From Escarpia spicata (taxonomy: Eukaryota > Annelida > Polychaeta > Sabellida > Siboglinidae), in contig OZ023216.1 in the NCBI GenBank assembly GCA_963995525.1, forward strand, positions 34,085,774 through 34,149,773: 64,000 nucleotides of DNA, given 5' to 3'. Shown here piece after piece: positions 41,001-50,800 of this stretch; positions within the stretch are counted from its first letter, which is position 1, and every line of letters begins with the position of its first letter. The position numbers were made by a program, and so were the translations under genes. The notes under the pieces were generated by a model, which saw only the letters and a program-made list of their open reading frames with translations, was not told the origin of the DNA and made no database searches.

Positions 41001-44000
41001 ACTTAAACACTTTTTACCACCTAATACGTTATATATTATGTACAATGCTCTTATTCTCCCTCATATTAATTATGGCTTACTTTTATGGAGTTATCAGGCA
41101 CATCAAATTTTCAAATTACAGAAAAAAACAATACAAATAATATCCCTAAGTAAATACAATGCTCACACAAGTCCTATTTTTAAAAGACTTCAGTTGCTAA
41201 AGTTGGATGACATTTATAAAATCCAACAATACAAATTTTATTATAAATGAATTAACAATCTTTTACCCTACTACTTGGTGTATTGTTAATTGTCTCCACA
41301 TAGTAGAGACAGTTAACAATACACCAAGTAGTATCATTAATAAAATTTACACTCACAGTCTATATGGTTTTTCAACATGCACAAAACCTTTTTAATTAAT
41401 GATCCAGTTGTCATATTCATAATTGCTTTATTTGTAATACATATTGAAATGTATACCTAAGTATCCATATGTACGTCAATGTGTACACGAGTACATATAA
41501 TCAGTCCTTGAATTGTGTATGTATGTTGGTACATTGAATAATTATCAGCTATAAAAACAAGTCATATTCTATTCTGATTTGTGTCATGTAAATTTGGTTG
41601 TTGTTTATATTTATGGGGTGGCTCCTGTGCTAGCGATATTATATATCTTAATGGGAGTCTCCTGACCTTATCTATTACTTACGTTATTTGTTGTATTCAG
41701 TTCAGTTCAGTTCATCCCGAGACCTGTCAGGTCGTAGGGGAGACATGAGGGACGTAGTCACAGCAAATGCTCTCCAGCCGGGACGGTCTAGCGCAAGTCT
41801 CAGTAGTGTTTGGACGTCAAGGTCAGTCCACTCCCGTATGTTGTCCAACCAAGGTCTTCCTTTGCCTGCCTCTCCGTCTGCTGCCCACTGAGTGCCCTGC
41901 ATGATTGTCTTGGCAAGGGAGTCATGTCATGTGACATGGCCGTACCATGCCAACTTTCTCCTTTTCACTGTTGCGAAGAGTGGCTCCTGTGGACCTGTCA
42001 GAGCAGTGATCCAGTTTAGGACAAAGTCATTGGTCTTGTGCTCGGCTGAAGATATGTGCAGCAGGCGTCTGAAGCACTTGGTCTCAAACGCGTGTATCTT
42101 CTTCGTCATTGCAGCCATCAGTGTCCAACTTTCGCAGCCGTAGAGCAGGATGGTGACAACAAGGGCTCTGTAAAGTCTGATCTTAGTTGCGAAACTGATG
42201 TTAACGCTTCTCCATATCTTACTGAGTTTGGTCATTGCTGCTGTCACAAGAGCTATTCAGATCTGGATCTCTTTGTCTGACCGTCTATCTTTGGTGAGTG
42301 TGGAGCCGAGATATTTGAATGCATCCACTTCCTCAGGCTTCTGGCCGTTCATCGTGATGTCAACAGTGAGTTTTCAGTGCTGCTGGCCATCACCTTGCTC
42401 TTTCCGTTGCTTACTTCCATGCCGTAAGCGCCTGCTCTATCCACTAGTCTATTGGTGAGATCTTGGAGCTCGTTGTTGCTTCCTCTAAGAAGATCTATAC
42501 AGTCTGCACATCGCAGGTTGCTGACCGATCTGCCTTCCACAGAGATGGTGGTGTTGAAGTTGTGGAAGGCTTCTCTCATGATGTTCTCGAGGTAGATGTT
42601 GAAAAGAACTGGCGACAATATTTGTTGTATATGTATCATATTATAGATTCCGAGTTCATTGAAAAGGTAATGCATAATGTACGGTATGCCATACGGGTCT
42701 CTTAATGGTTGTAATGCAGTTTAATTAAGTTTGCATTCTTCTCTCCTGTTGTATAATATAGATAAATCACAGCGAATAATTTGTCTAAATTCAGACATGG
42801 GTTAATTCACTTAATTGTAATTGTCCTTTAATTGTATTAACTAACTTATTTTATGATCGTAATTTAATTCATTAGCTTGATTTGGGTTAATTTATTATAG
42901 CTTAATATAGTTCCACAGGAAATTAATTCTTAATTGTTAAGTTGGCCCGAGCAACACTTAACAATAGCATAGGCCTCTACTTATTGCAGACGTAAACAAT
43001 ATTGTAAACAATATGCCAGCATTTGATACGCATTCGATAAAACATTTGAACAGTCAAATGTTTGGCATGCAAATGTATAAGGTTCGCATTCGAATGTGCT
43101 GAAAATTGAACAGTTGCATTTGAATGCGCATTCGAATGCCAAACATTCGAATGACATTCGCATTCGTTAACAAGCCTGGTATGTATTAGAAGAACGAACA
43201 GGTTTTGTATGGCTGTTGTAGTGACTGGATACTTCCAAGGGAAACTTAAATAATGTTTGCCTGAATAGATCTGCCCTAAACAATGAATGTTGGGAGGGAC
43301 GGAACATAAACTGAATTAATTTTGTTTCAGGTGTTAAATTTGTATCGGCTATTAAAGTGGGGCTTCTGAGGCACATTATTCATGGATAAATTCCCTTGAT
43401 CACATCCTCGCAAGCCAGGGGTGGGGACAACGTACACTACCCCTGGTAGATCTCCTATGCATTGTATGTAAGTTAGCCGAATCAAACTCGTGATTGACTT
43501 CGTCGTACCACCCATGAGAACAGTGCAGACACCCGTCTGACTCATGCCCCAGTTCAAGGATTCCCAATATAATTACCCATTCAACCATTCTCACAAGCCG
43601 CTGAGCAGTATTGTGTATTCAAATAATTGTCTACTGCCTAAACAGTCCCTGAAGACCATTGGAATTTGCTGGCAAACGATATTATTGGCCGAGCGAGTAT
43701 TCTGAGTTTCGGCAAGCGATCTGCCGGGGTTAGTGAGACTGATGTAATGAGCAGCGCTCTCTGGCACGCGAGGATGCTTGATTACAGTAATAATAACAAT
43801 AATAAAGTCATATAGCACTGTATCTAGTCCTTAGTTCTATTCAAAGCGCTTTACAAAAAGTTCATAATTGTATATCACTCATTTAGGTAGTGAAAGCGAT
43901 TTTAAAAAGGTGTCTTCAGCACCGTTTTAAACGACGCAACAGTGTCGCACTGTCCGACTGACTGGCAGTACCCAGTGCTATAATTACGAGATTGACAATA

Positions 44001-44676
44001 AGAATTATAACAAAACGCCTAGGCAAATTAGATATTTGATCAACTTTTTAAAATGTTATGCTTGTGTTATTGCATTGTTCATTGTATCCTTTCTACTACT
44101 ATAAATACAAGTCAGTTGAAATAGTGCCAAAGCTTGATTTAATGTCTTGACACCTCCTTATCTCAAATACAACTGTTGATTACCCACTGTTGAATTCAAC
44201 TTTATTTTCCTACATCAGCACTAGCACATGCAAACATAAATGCATGCTCAAGCGTAGTCTTCATGGGTTGAATCGCATGTGCATATATGTCCGTAACAGT
44301 ATTCTAATGTAAATACAACGAATGGTAATAAAGTCAAAGTCCCCTGGTATCAACACAACTGTATTGCTGTACTGTATTTGGTATCATAAATTAATGTGTC
44401 ACTGGTGTGGTGTTGTAGGACAAAGAATGTATGTTGCGTGTGACAAGAGCCGTTGACAAGGCCAATGGCTACCTGTTTGGAGACTTGGAAGAGAGGAACC
44501 TTCAGTCACTCATGTCATGCGCTGTCGGGGCCGAGTTCGAGTACGAGAAGATTGCAAGTGTACAGGAAAGATACATGACAACAGACACGTCGGTGACACC
44601 CGACACGTCAATGACTCCCGACATGTCAATGACTTTCGACACAGCTTCATCTGTTCACATGGAGTGTGACACATGA
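34937..44676 (+). CDS. GPN2: GPN-loop GTPase 2, 4 exons, 320 aa
   Basis: Exons: 34937-35015, 37569-38095, 39219-39317 and 44419-44676, GT-AG and in phase. Motifs: P-loop GPPGSGKTT (8-16), the LDPAND segment (37-42), the family-defining GPN loop (68-70, in LGPNGG), DCPGQVE switch region (102-108) and base-recognition SKAD (170-173). The length fits human GPN2 (about 310 aa). GPN GTPases form dimers and act in assembly and nuclear import of RNA polymerase II. The C-terminal tail has three hexapeptide-type repeats ([18 protein letters not shown]). ATG 34937 puts the P-loop at the usual distance from the N-terminus. GPN1 and GPN3 are less likely because the overall sequence follows GPN2, as I remember it. 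Confidence 0.95.
36056..36334 (-). mobile_element. tRNA-derived SINE-like element, family 2 (GPN2 intron 1)
   Basis: On the minus strand it reads ACTAGTGCAGTGGTTAATCC (A box TAGTGCAGTGG) and then a B-box-like GAATTCAAAAC at the expected distance. The body differs from SINE family 1. One copy only in this window. Confidence 0.5.
37569..38095 (+). CDS. GPN2: GPN2 exon 2
   Basis: Acceptor AATTTGCAG, donor CTGCAG|GTAAAG, phase 1 in, 0 out. It carries the GPN loop, DCPGQVE and SKAD motifs. Confidence 0.97.
39219..39317 (+). CDS. GPN2: GPN2 exon 3
   Basis: Acceptor CACCATGTAG, donor GTGAAG|GTAAGA, 33 codons starting [15 protein letters not shown], phase 0 to 0. Confidence 0.93.
40885..41250 (+). 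pseudogene. Non-LTR retrotransposon fragment, reverse transcriptase C-terminal region
   Basis: A readable stretch with [26 protein letters not shown] and [14 protein letters not shown] is typical of the region after the RT fingers/palm in CR1/Jockey/L2-type LINEs. No catalytic YADD box is present, so it is a truncated relic inside the hAT-like element. Confidence 0.75.
41269..41333. repeat. 28-bp-stem hairpin with 9-nt loop
   Basis: Left arm 41269-41296 and right arm 41306-41333 pair over 28 positions with a single G:T-type mismatch. The arm begins TACTACTTGGTGTATTGTTA. The loop is CACATAGTA. It lies just past the RT fragment. Confidence 0.85.
41690..42680 (-). pseudogene. Non-LTR retrotransposon fragment, RT 3' half, frameshifted
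   Basis: Minus-strand frames give [18 protein letters not shown], then CADCIDLL where functional copies have (Y/F)ADDIDLL, then [43 protein letters not shown] and [15 protein letters not shown]. This order is typical of a widespread LINE polyprotein. Frameshifts separate the pieces and the second catalytic Asp is replaced, so it is dead. Confidence 0.85.
43395..43775 (-). repeat. Family C repeat, copy 3, diverged (GPN2 intron 3)
   Basis: In reverse complement it carries blocks resembling 15505-15955 (CTTGAACTGGGGCATG, TTGGGAATCC, TGGCTTGCGAGG). More diverged than copies 1 and 2. Confidence 0.5.
43795..43862 (-). mobile_element. SINE family 1 tail fragment
   Basis: CATATAGCACTGTATCTAGT and AAAGCGCTTTACAAAA match the 3' part of family 1 SINEs in inverse. 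Confidence 0.5.
44419..44676 (+). CDS. GPN2: GPN2 exon 4 (terminal)
   Basis: Acceptor GTGTTGTAG, phase 0, ending in TGA. It starts [20 protein letters not shown] and ends in a Thr/Asp/Ser/Met-rich tail built from an 18-bp tandem repeat (about 44586-44645). Confidence 0.95.
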   Translation, partial: DKECMLRVTRAVDKANGYLFGDLEERNLQSLMSCAVGAEFEYEKIASVQERYMTTDTSVTPDTSMTPDMSMTFDTASSVHMECDT

Positions 44677-44880
44677 CTTTGTGTGCAGACTGGACTAGTA
44701 GACGTAATAATGTTCTTGTAGAGAAGTTTAGCATGCAGCAAGACTGCTTGGCAATATTCCAAGTGGACTAGTAACAATACAGTAATCATGCTGTTATAGG
44801 GACGAAATCTGTTCATTTTTATTGTGTAGTCATATTGTACAGTGTATTGTATTATATCTATTATAACATACTGAATACCC

Positions 44881-45041
44881 AGGGGCCGGTTTCATGAAAG
44901 ATACTTAAAGTTACGCAGTTACTAACCGTCATGTGTTTGCATAAAATCCAATGTTCGCTTATATTAAAAAATCACATAATTTACCAAGACAATCATCTCA
45001 GCGTTAAGTACGTTCTTAGCCGCTTCATGAAACTGGCCCCT
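44881..45041. mobile_element. 161-bp MITE with AGGGGCC...GGCCCCT ends
   Basis: The left end AGGGGCCGGTTTCATGAA and the right end TTCATGAAACTGGCCCCT are an inverted pair with one or two mismatches. No target duplication is evident. Confidence 0.8.
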
Positions 45042-45880
45042 GATGTGTTTTAATTAACGATTTTGTATTGTTAAGGAATGGTATGGCAGCTAGATAGGAA
45101 ATTTGTTTTAAAAGCATAATTAACTTAATTGTTTGTGCCTAGGTGTTACCGAGTAAAAAATATACAGATATTTTTGGCCCAACCCCCGTTTCCATGGTAA
45201 GAAACAAAATGGTCGCCAAATATAGCACATCAAAAAATTGCAACACGTAGTTATAATGATGATATGGCAATATTGCTTGGATTGTTGTGTTCTCCTGGAT
45301 ATGCTCTACAATCTATATACAAATATTTATATGAGTACACAACAATCCAAACCAGATTACCATGACATTTTTAGTTCTGGAGTGTTGTAAATTAATGTTG
45401 ACAAAAATTGGGTTTCTGTAAATGCCCATAAAATATTTAATAATTGCATCAGTTGCTTAAAAGAGCCACACCTGATCCATAATGAAGTGTTTTAGAGATA
45501 TGTAATTGTTATAAAAGGTACCTTTATTGATAGGATAAACATACAAAACTACTGGAATATGGAAGAAACATATTTTGGTCAAAAACCACCATTCTAGCTG
45601 CTATACCACCCCTTTAAAATGTGTTTCAGGATGATACAGTTTCTTTACATGACAGCGGGCCTTTTTCTAGTGCTTGGCCTTGGGTTCAGTTACTAATGAG
45701 ATGGATATGTGCATTACATACTGCATCAACACAGCCCCGGAAGTATCCAAGCCCATTATTCGAGGCTTTCAGAGAGAGCACAGCAATTTTTGTAAACACT
45801 GAACTGTTGAATTCAAAAGTTGTTTCTGCTTCGTTTAAATATATAATATTTGGGTCGTAAGTTCATTAAGATACATATTT

Positions 45881-46162
45881 TTATTCTGTACCACGATTTT
45901 GCAACACGACCAGACTACCTCCCTTTAAAACATTGCATGTCTGTCCATCTCTGATATCCAGTGTAACAGGTTGAGAGTAGTTCTGTGCCCAAGGCAGGCG
46001 TCTACCAGGACCATGGCAGAAATAGGCATTGCTTTTCAGGTGATTCGTGCTTGTAACTGATAGAATACATAGTATAAATATAATACAAGTGACGTTCAAT
46101 TGTCTGCAGGACAAATTTAATAAAACAAAAACAAGAAAAATTACATTTTGATATGGCAGCAC
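45881..46162 (-). CDS. Unrecognised 93-aa ORF with hydrophobic N-terminus
   Basis: ATG at 46162. The first 40 residues are hydrophobic with two Leu/Ile/Val-rich stretches, which could be a signal or membrane segment. The rest reads WAQNYSQPVTLDIRDG and LKGGSLVVLQNRGTE. It matches no family that I recognise. It may be chance or a repeat-derived ORF. Confidence 0.15.
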   Translation of the reverse strand: MLPYQNVIFLVFVLLNLSCRQLNVTCIIFILCILSVTSTNHLKSNAYFCHGPGRRLPWAQNYSQPVTLDIRDGQTCNVLKGGSLVVLQNRGTE

Positions 46163-47822
46163 ACTTGACGGTTCAAGATCAGGTAAATGTCAAAAGGGCA
46201 AGTCAAATTGTTCACTGTGCATGCAAAGGATTATTTTTGGTCTGGTACATCAACACCAGGATGTAAAACTTTCTGCAGATGTTACAGCAAAAACTTTGAA
46301 AGCAAAATAATAACATTGAGTGCTATTACATATAATACCAGAAATAAATGTTGTGTTCTGGGCACATAATTTGGATGTATTTGATATGCACATGAGATAC
46401 TATGAGTACCTGGTACTTAGAGCATATGATACAGTTTTGTACATCATAAATAAATGTTGTTTACTTTAATTGAAACAGCGGGTGCTCATTTCTTAGATAA
46501 ATTGAACAATTATCACGAGAAAAATATATTAAAGATAAATACATTCCAGAAACTATTCTTTTTAATGAAAATATAACATGCTAATATATATACATACACA
46601 TATATATATCGAGCAAGTTCACATGTCTAAAATCATTCACATGGAAATGAAAAATATTTGTAATTACCTACAAGATGTAATTTCAGTAGATACACATCTC
46701 GCAATATGTGTGTGACGACAAAATTGCTATTTCAAGAAATTTCCCATATTTGTGTGACATTCTGCATTTTATTCATGTAAATAATGTACACAGTGTAACA
46801 ACTGCATCGTGCATCTACAGCTGATCTTCCACAAACTTCATAACATCATAGATAAATTTACACTAAATGATACAAAATTACATAGTCTCAGACATGTCGT
46901 CTCATAATTGACCCATAGGAGCCTTTATGGCTACAAAAGCTGTCACTTATGGTTAGACACAGAGATAACACACACATTAACATGGTTCCAATAATAGACG
47001 TATAGTACACTGCTTCTTTGTACATGGGTATTTACAGTGTAATATACATGGTTATTTGTTAACCAAATAGAGTATTTCAGCCAAGTGCAGCTCTCTCATA
47101 TACTGACTGTAGATTAGACTACAATACAACCAATGTGGTCGTCATAGGTCACTACTGCCTTGTCAGACAAACTCATTAATATTGACGCCTTCTTTTTATA
47201 CTAAAAAGTGACATGTTTATAGTTTAAACTATTCAGCTATAAGAGGAATGTAGAACAATTCTCATTGGTATAATAAACAAAATGTTGAGAGGACCTTGCA
47301 ACACAGGATGTATTAGTAGTATTGATAACACAGAATGTATTAGTAGTATCGATAACACAATAATAACAAAATCAATACAAAAAGTGAAACTTTGAAAATA
47401 CACTACTTGGTAATACATAATTTGTCATTTTATGAAAGATTTACTGCAACTAAAACCAGACCAATAAATCATCACCTCGAACAGTGAAATATAATGTTTT
47501 TAATTGATGATTTATTAGCCTGTAAAATTTATGTTATGTTCAGTTCAAATTAAGAGAATGTGGGCATTTTTATAATATGATTCTACTAAGTAGCTCTGTA
47601 TTAGTTACCCAATTAAAATAATTATATATTACCTTTACGCTTGTACACTGTCAACCTAAAACTAACCATTTTGGTGCGGTAAACAGTGACTGACATCAGT
47701 TGGAAATCTGAAATCAATAGTGATAAACCTTTCTTTACAGAAATGCATAAAATCGCCCCACATATAAGTCATGGAACATCGCATGGTTGACTAGGATAGT
47801 TCTAGGCAGGCTCGGTCTGGTT

Positions 47823-47856
47823 TCAATATAGATTTTGTCGCCATGTTGGAATCGCT
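47823..47856 (-). CDS. CCDC112: CCDC112 terminal exon
   Basis: Acceptor CTGTTTCAG, phase 2 in. It completes Arg and encodes AIPTWRQNLY then TGA. Confidence 0.75.
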
Positions 47857-50800
47857 CTGAAACAGAAAATGGTTATAAAGCCAAGTTTAGGGGAAAATTA
47901 CAACGTTATGAGAATATGAGTTAGAAAATGAGCTGACATAACCATACTATTTTCTCAAGTGGTTTTAAATAAAGATTGAGTAAAAAATTGTATCAGAAAA
48001 CTTGCCAGATTTTTATTAAATATTAAGTCACTTCTTTTCTGCATGATAGAACAACAAAATTAAGATTACATTTAAATATTAGATTTATTAAACGAGTCGT
48101 TCTTGTAACTTGAACGACTCAGTGAAATATTTTTTTTATTTCTTTGAAACTTTGTATATATATATATATATATAAACTTAATGCTCTTGTCAAGAAATGT
48201 GCCAGATATGAAGTATGTTGATTGTGAACTCATTCAAACATGTTCATTTGTATGTCACAAAAAACCAGGTCATCAGATGTTGGTGACGTCAGGGGAGTAA
48301 ATGCCTCTAAGCACCCGAGGCCTTTTTGCTTGGTGTGTGACTGCAGGTAGTTGTTTCAGGCTTTACCTGAAATTGCAGTTGCAGAATTCAATATTTTTTT
48401 TAATCACCGTAAAGATAATAATCTTATCTGACAATTTGCTACGATGTAGGCATTGTGTTTTCTTTTCAAGTTATTGCCATTTGAACATCACGAATGCTCA
48501 ACTATCCATTCTATCAGCGGCCGTGTATTTATTTCAGGATTAAACATTTGCAATGTTCAAACGGCAATAGCCCAAAAACTAAATATAAATCCTGGGTACA
48601 ACATGATCCAGCAGCATATTTATAGATAAGATTATCTTTACGGTGATATAAAATATTAAATTCTGCGACTGCAATTTCAGGTATGGCCTTTACTTCCATG
48701 ATGTCACCAACGACCGCTAGATGTCGCAACAAACTACAGAAAATGTACAGAAAAATGCGACCAAAAGGGGCCTTGAACAGGGTAACAATATTTGAATAGC
48801 AGGACACTATTTTTAGAGTAAGTATGTGACCCATCTTAACGAAATGAGTTGGATGTCGATAAAACTGATTTTCCGTAAATGCCGTTTATGTAAAAAAAAT
48901 CGTGAATCTACAGATTTTGAGATTTCCCCTTAAAATTATTCCTAAATATTTGTTTTATCGATTGCCACTACTGCTACTATCTAATGAATTCTGTTTTATG
49001 TATTTTAATGTCATTTCTGAGGAGCTGTGCGAATGACCCACTTGGTTTCCATAAAACAAAGTCGAAAATGCTGATAATTGTGCGCATTCTTTGCCATAAT
49101 TTTTGGGGTGTTCCCTAACAAATGGTATATTCCTGCGAAGCTTGACACATTGTCTTTCCAAATATGGGCACATATATGCTAATAATTGCGAACTGTGACC
49201 TACAGAAGGCAGGGAACACACTCCCATTAATGCCAGATGTGTAAACAAGTTCGGAACACGTGGTAGCAACGTAACCACGTGACGCAAGCGGTTTCACGCA
49301 TTGGTTCAGTGAAGAGGTAATTTGAATAATTCTCTATGCACGCAGGCTTACTGTGTATTTTCACTGCGTCAGCGCTGTCACTTGTGACCCAGATAGTTGT
49401 TTATAACGAAGCAACAATGGCGTTCGGCATGGCTTCGAAGATGTGCTCTGTCCAAGCCCAGCCGAGGAGGTTGTCTCTATTACTGGACCGCCTGGTTAGT
49501 AGGAGTCTGGGCGTTGCCGGAGACAGACCCTGTTGTTGGACCGTCTGGTGAACAGGAGCCACAATGAGAAACTACTGCGGTTACACTTGAGCAGGAAGGG
49601 TCCATCGAACCGGTTCCCTGCACCCGAGGCCGTGCGCGCCGTGCCGATACCACGCAAGCGAGGATGTGGCCCGTCTGGAAGCTAAACTTGACTTACTGGA
49701 CATTGTCACCGATCTGTTGTCGTTATGTAGTTAATTTGTTCTTTGGTATTAAAATTCTTGTTAAATATGACTATCTGTTGTATTTTTCTATGAAGATTTA
49801 AAAAAAATGTCATCGTATTTATGTTTTCATAAATCTTAATAAGTTATTTTTTATTAAAAGTAATAATATAAAATTAATAATAAAAAAAATGGGCCAAGTG
49901 GCCCTGAAGTCCTTTGGACTAATACGTCTATATGTGACCCCGGTTGACCAAATGAGTGATAAGTCGAAAAAATTGTAACATTGTTTTCTTACATCCTTGT
50001 AATGGTTTGGTAGGGTGCTTTACACGGTTTCAAAAATTATGACTGCTACAAAAATTGGCAAAGTTATGGAGCATTGAACTTGGTAGGGATCAAAAAGTGA
50101 AAATGAAGAAAACGGCTGTTGAAGTTTTATATTATATATGCAAATGGATTGCATGGAAATATTACATGCACAACATTCAAATGTGGCACACAGTATGTAA
50201 TATGCATGTTATGTTGCAATGATTCACTGGAAGTACAAATTAACCATTTCCGTACTTCAGCCCTGATCAGCTGTGACCACTGAATACTACATTTCCAGTG
50301 GATACGCAACATAATGGACTCACTTCAAGTCAAGACTTGAGCAACAACAATGCATTTTATGAACAGGAATGTTACATATTTTCGGAAAGTATGATAATTA
50401 GCGAATAAAATGAGCCATATCATTTTACATTTCGTAGTCATGGTAACCAACAATCCAAGATGGCCACCAATATTTAAACGATTTTGCAGTTGCTGAACTC
50501 AGTTGTATACTAAGTTCAGCAACATCGTTATTATGAATTTATGTCGATCGTCAACATCCAACAAAGATTCTTTGTTAAAACTATCAAATAATCTGTCCAA
50601 AACATACGGTGGTAAATCGCTAGTTGAAGTAATGCGGTCCGCCATTGTGGCCGCCGCAGATTTTGATAATCCATAATTAAAAACCGTGAAAATCACCGTA
50701 AACTATTATTGAGCGATAATAAACGATGACCACTGCTGAATAGCTAATTTATTCGCCTTGACAACCGTACACAAGAAGTGGCTCCACACAGTGGATTATT

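Larger units (their letters stand above)
39747..43178. mobile_element. hAT-like element, 3.4 kb, with perfect 8-bp TSD (GPN2 intron 3)
   Basis: The left end CAGGTTTGTTAAC and the right end GTTAACAAGCCTG are inverted. The 8-bp flank GTATGTAT is repeated exactly at 39739-39746 and 43179-43186, the target-duplication length of hAT elements. Subterminal regions hold many CATTCGAATG palindromes (39775-39925 and 43085-43165). No hAT transposase was recognised; the interior holds LINE fragments instead, so it is probably non-autonomous or invaded. Confidence 0.88.
44677..47822. other. Intergenic, between convergent GPN2 and CCDC112
   Basis: Holds a MITE (44881-45041) and an unrecognised minus-strand ORF (45881-46162). 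TTTATT at 47511-47516 (AATAAA on the minus strand) lies about 310 bp past the CCDC112 stop and is a candidate poly(A) signal. Nothing else was recognised. Confidence 0.5.

Noticed and set aside
50499..50696. Minus-strand ORF with MADRITSTSDLPPYVLD
   Set aside because: It looks protein-like and may be a transposon-derived fragment, but no family could be named and it has no supporting exon structure.
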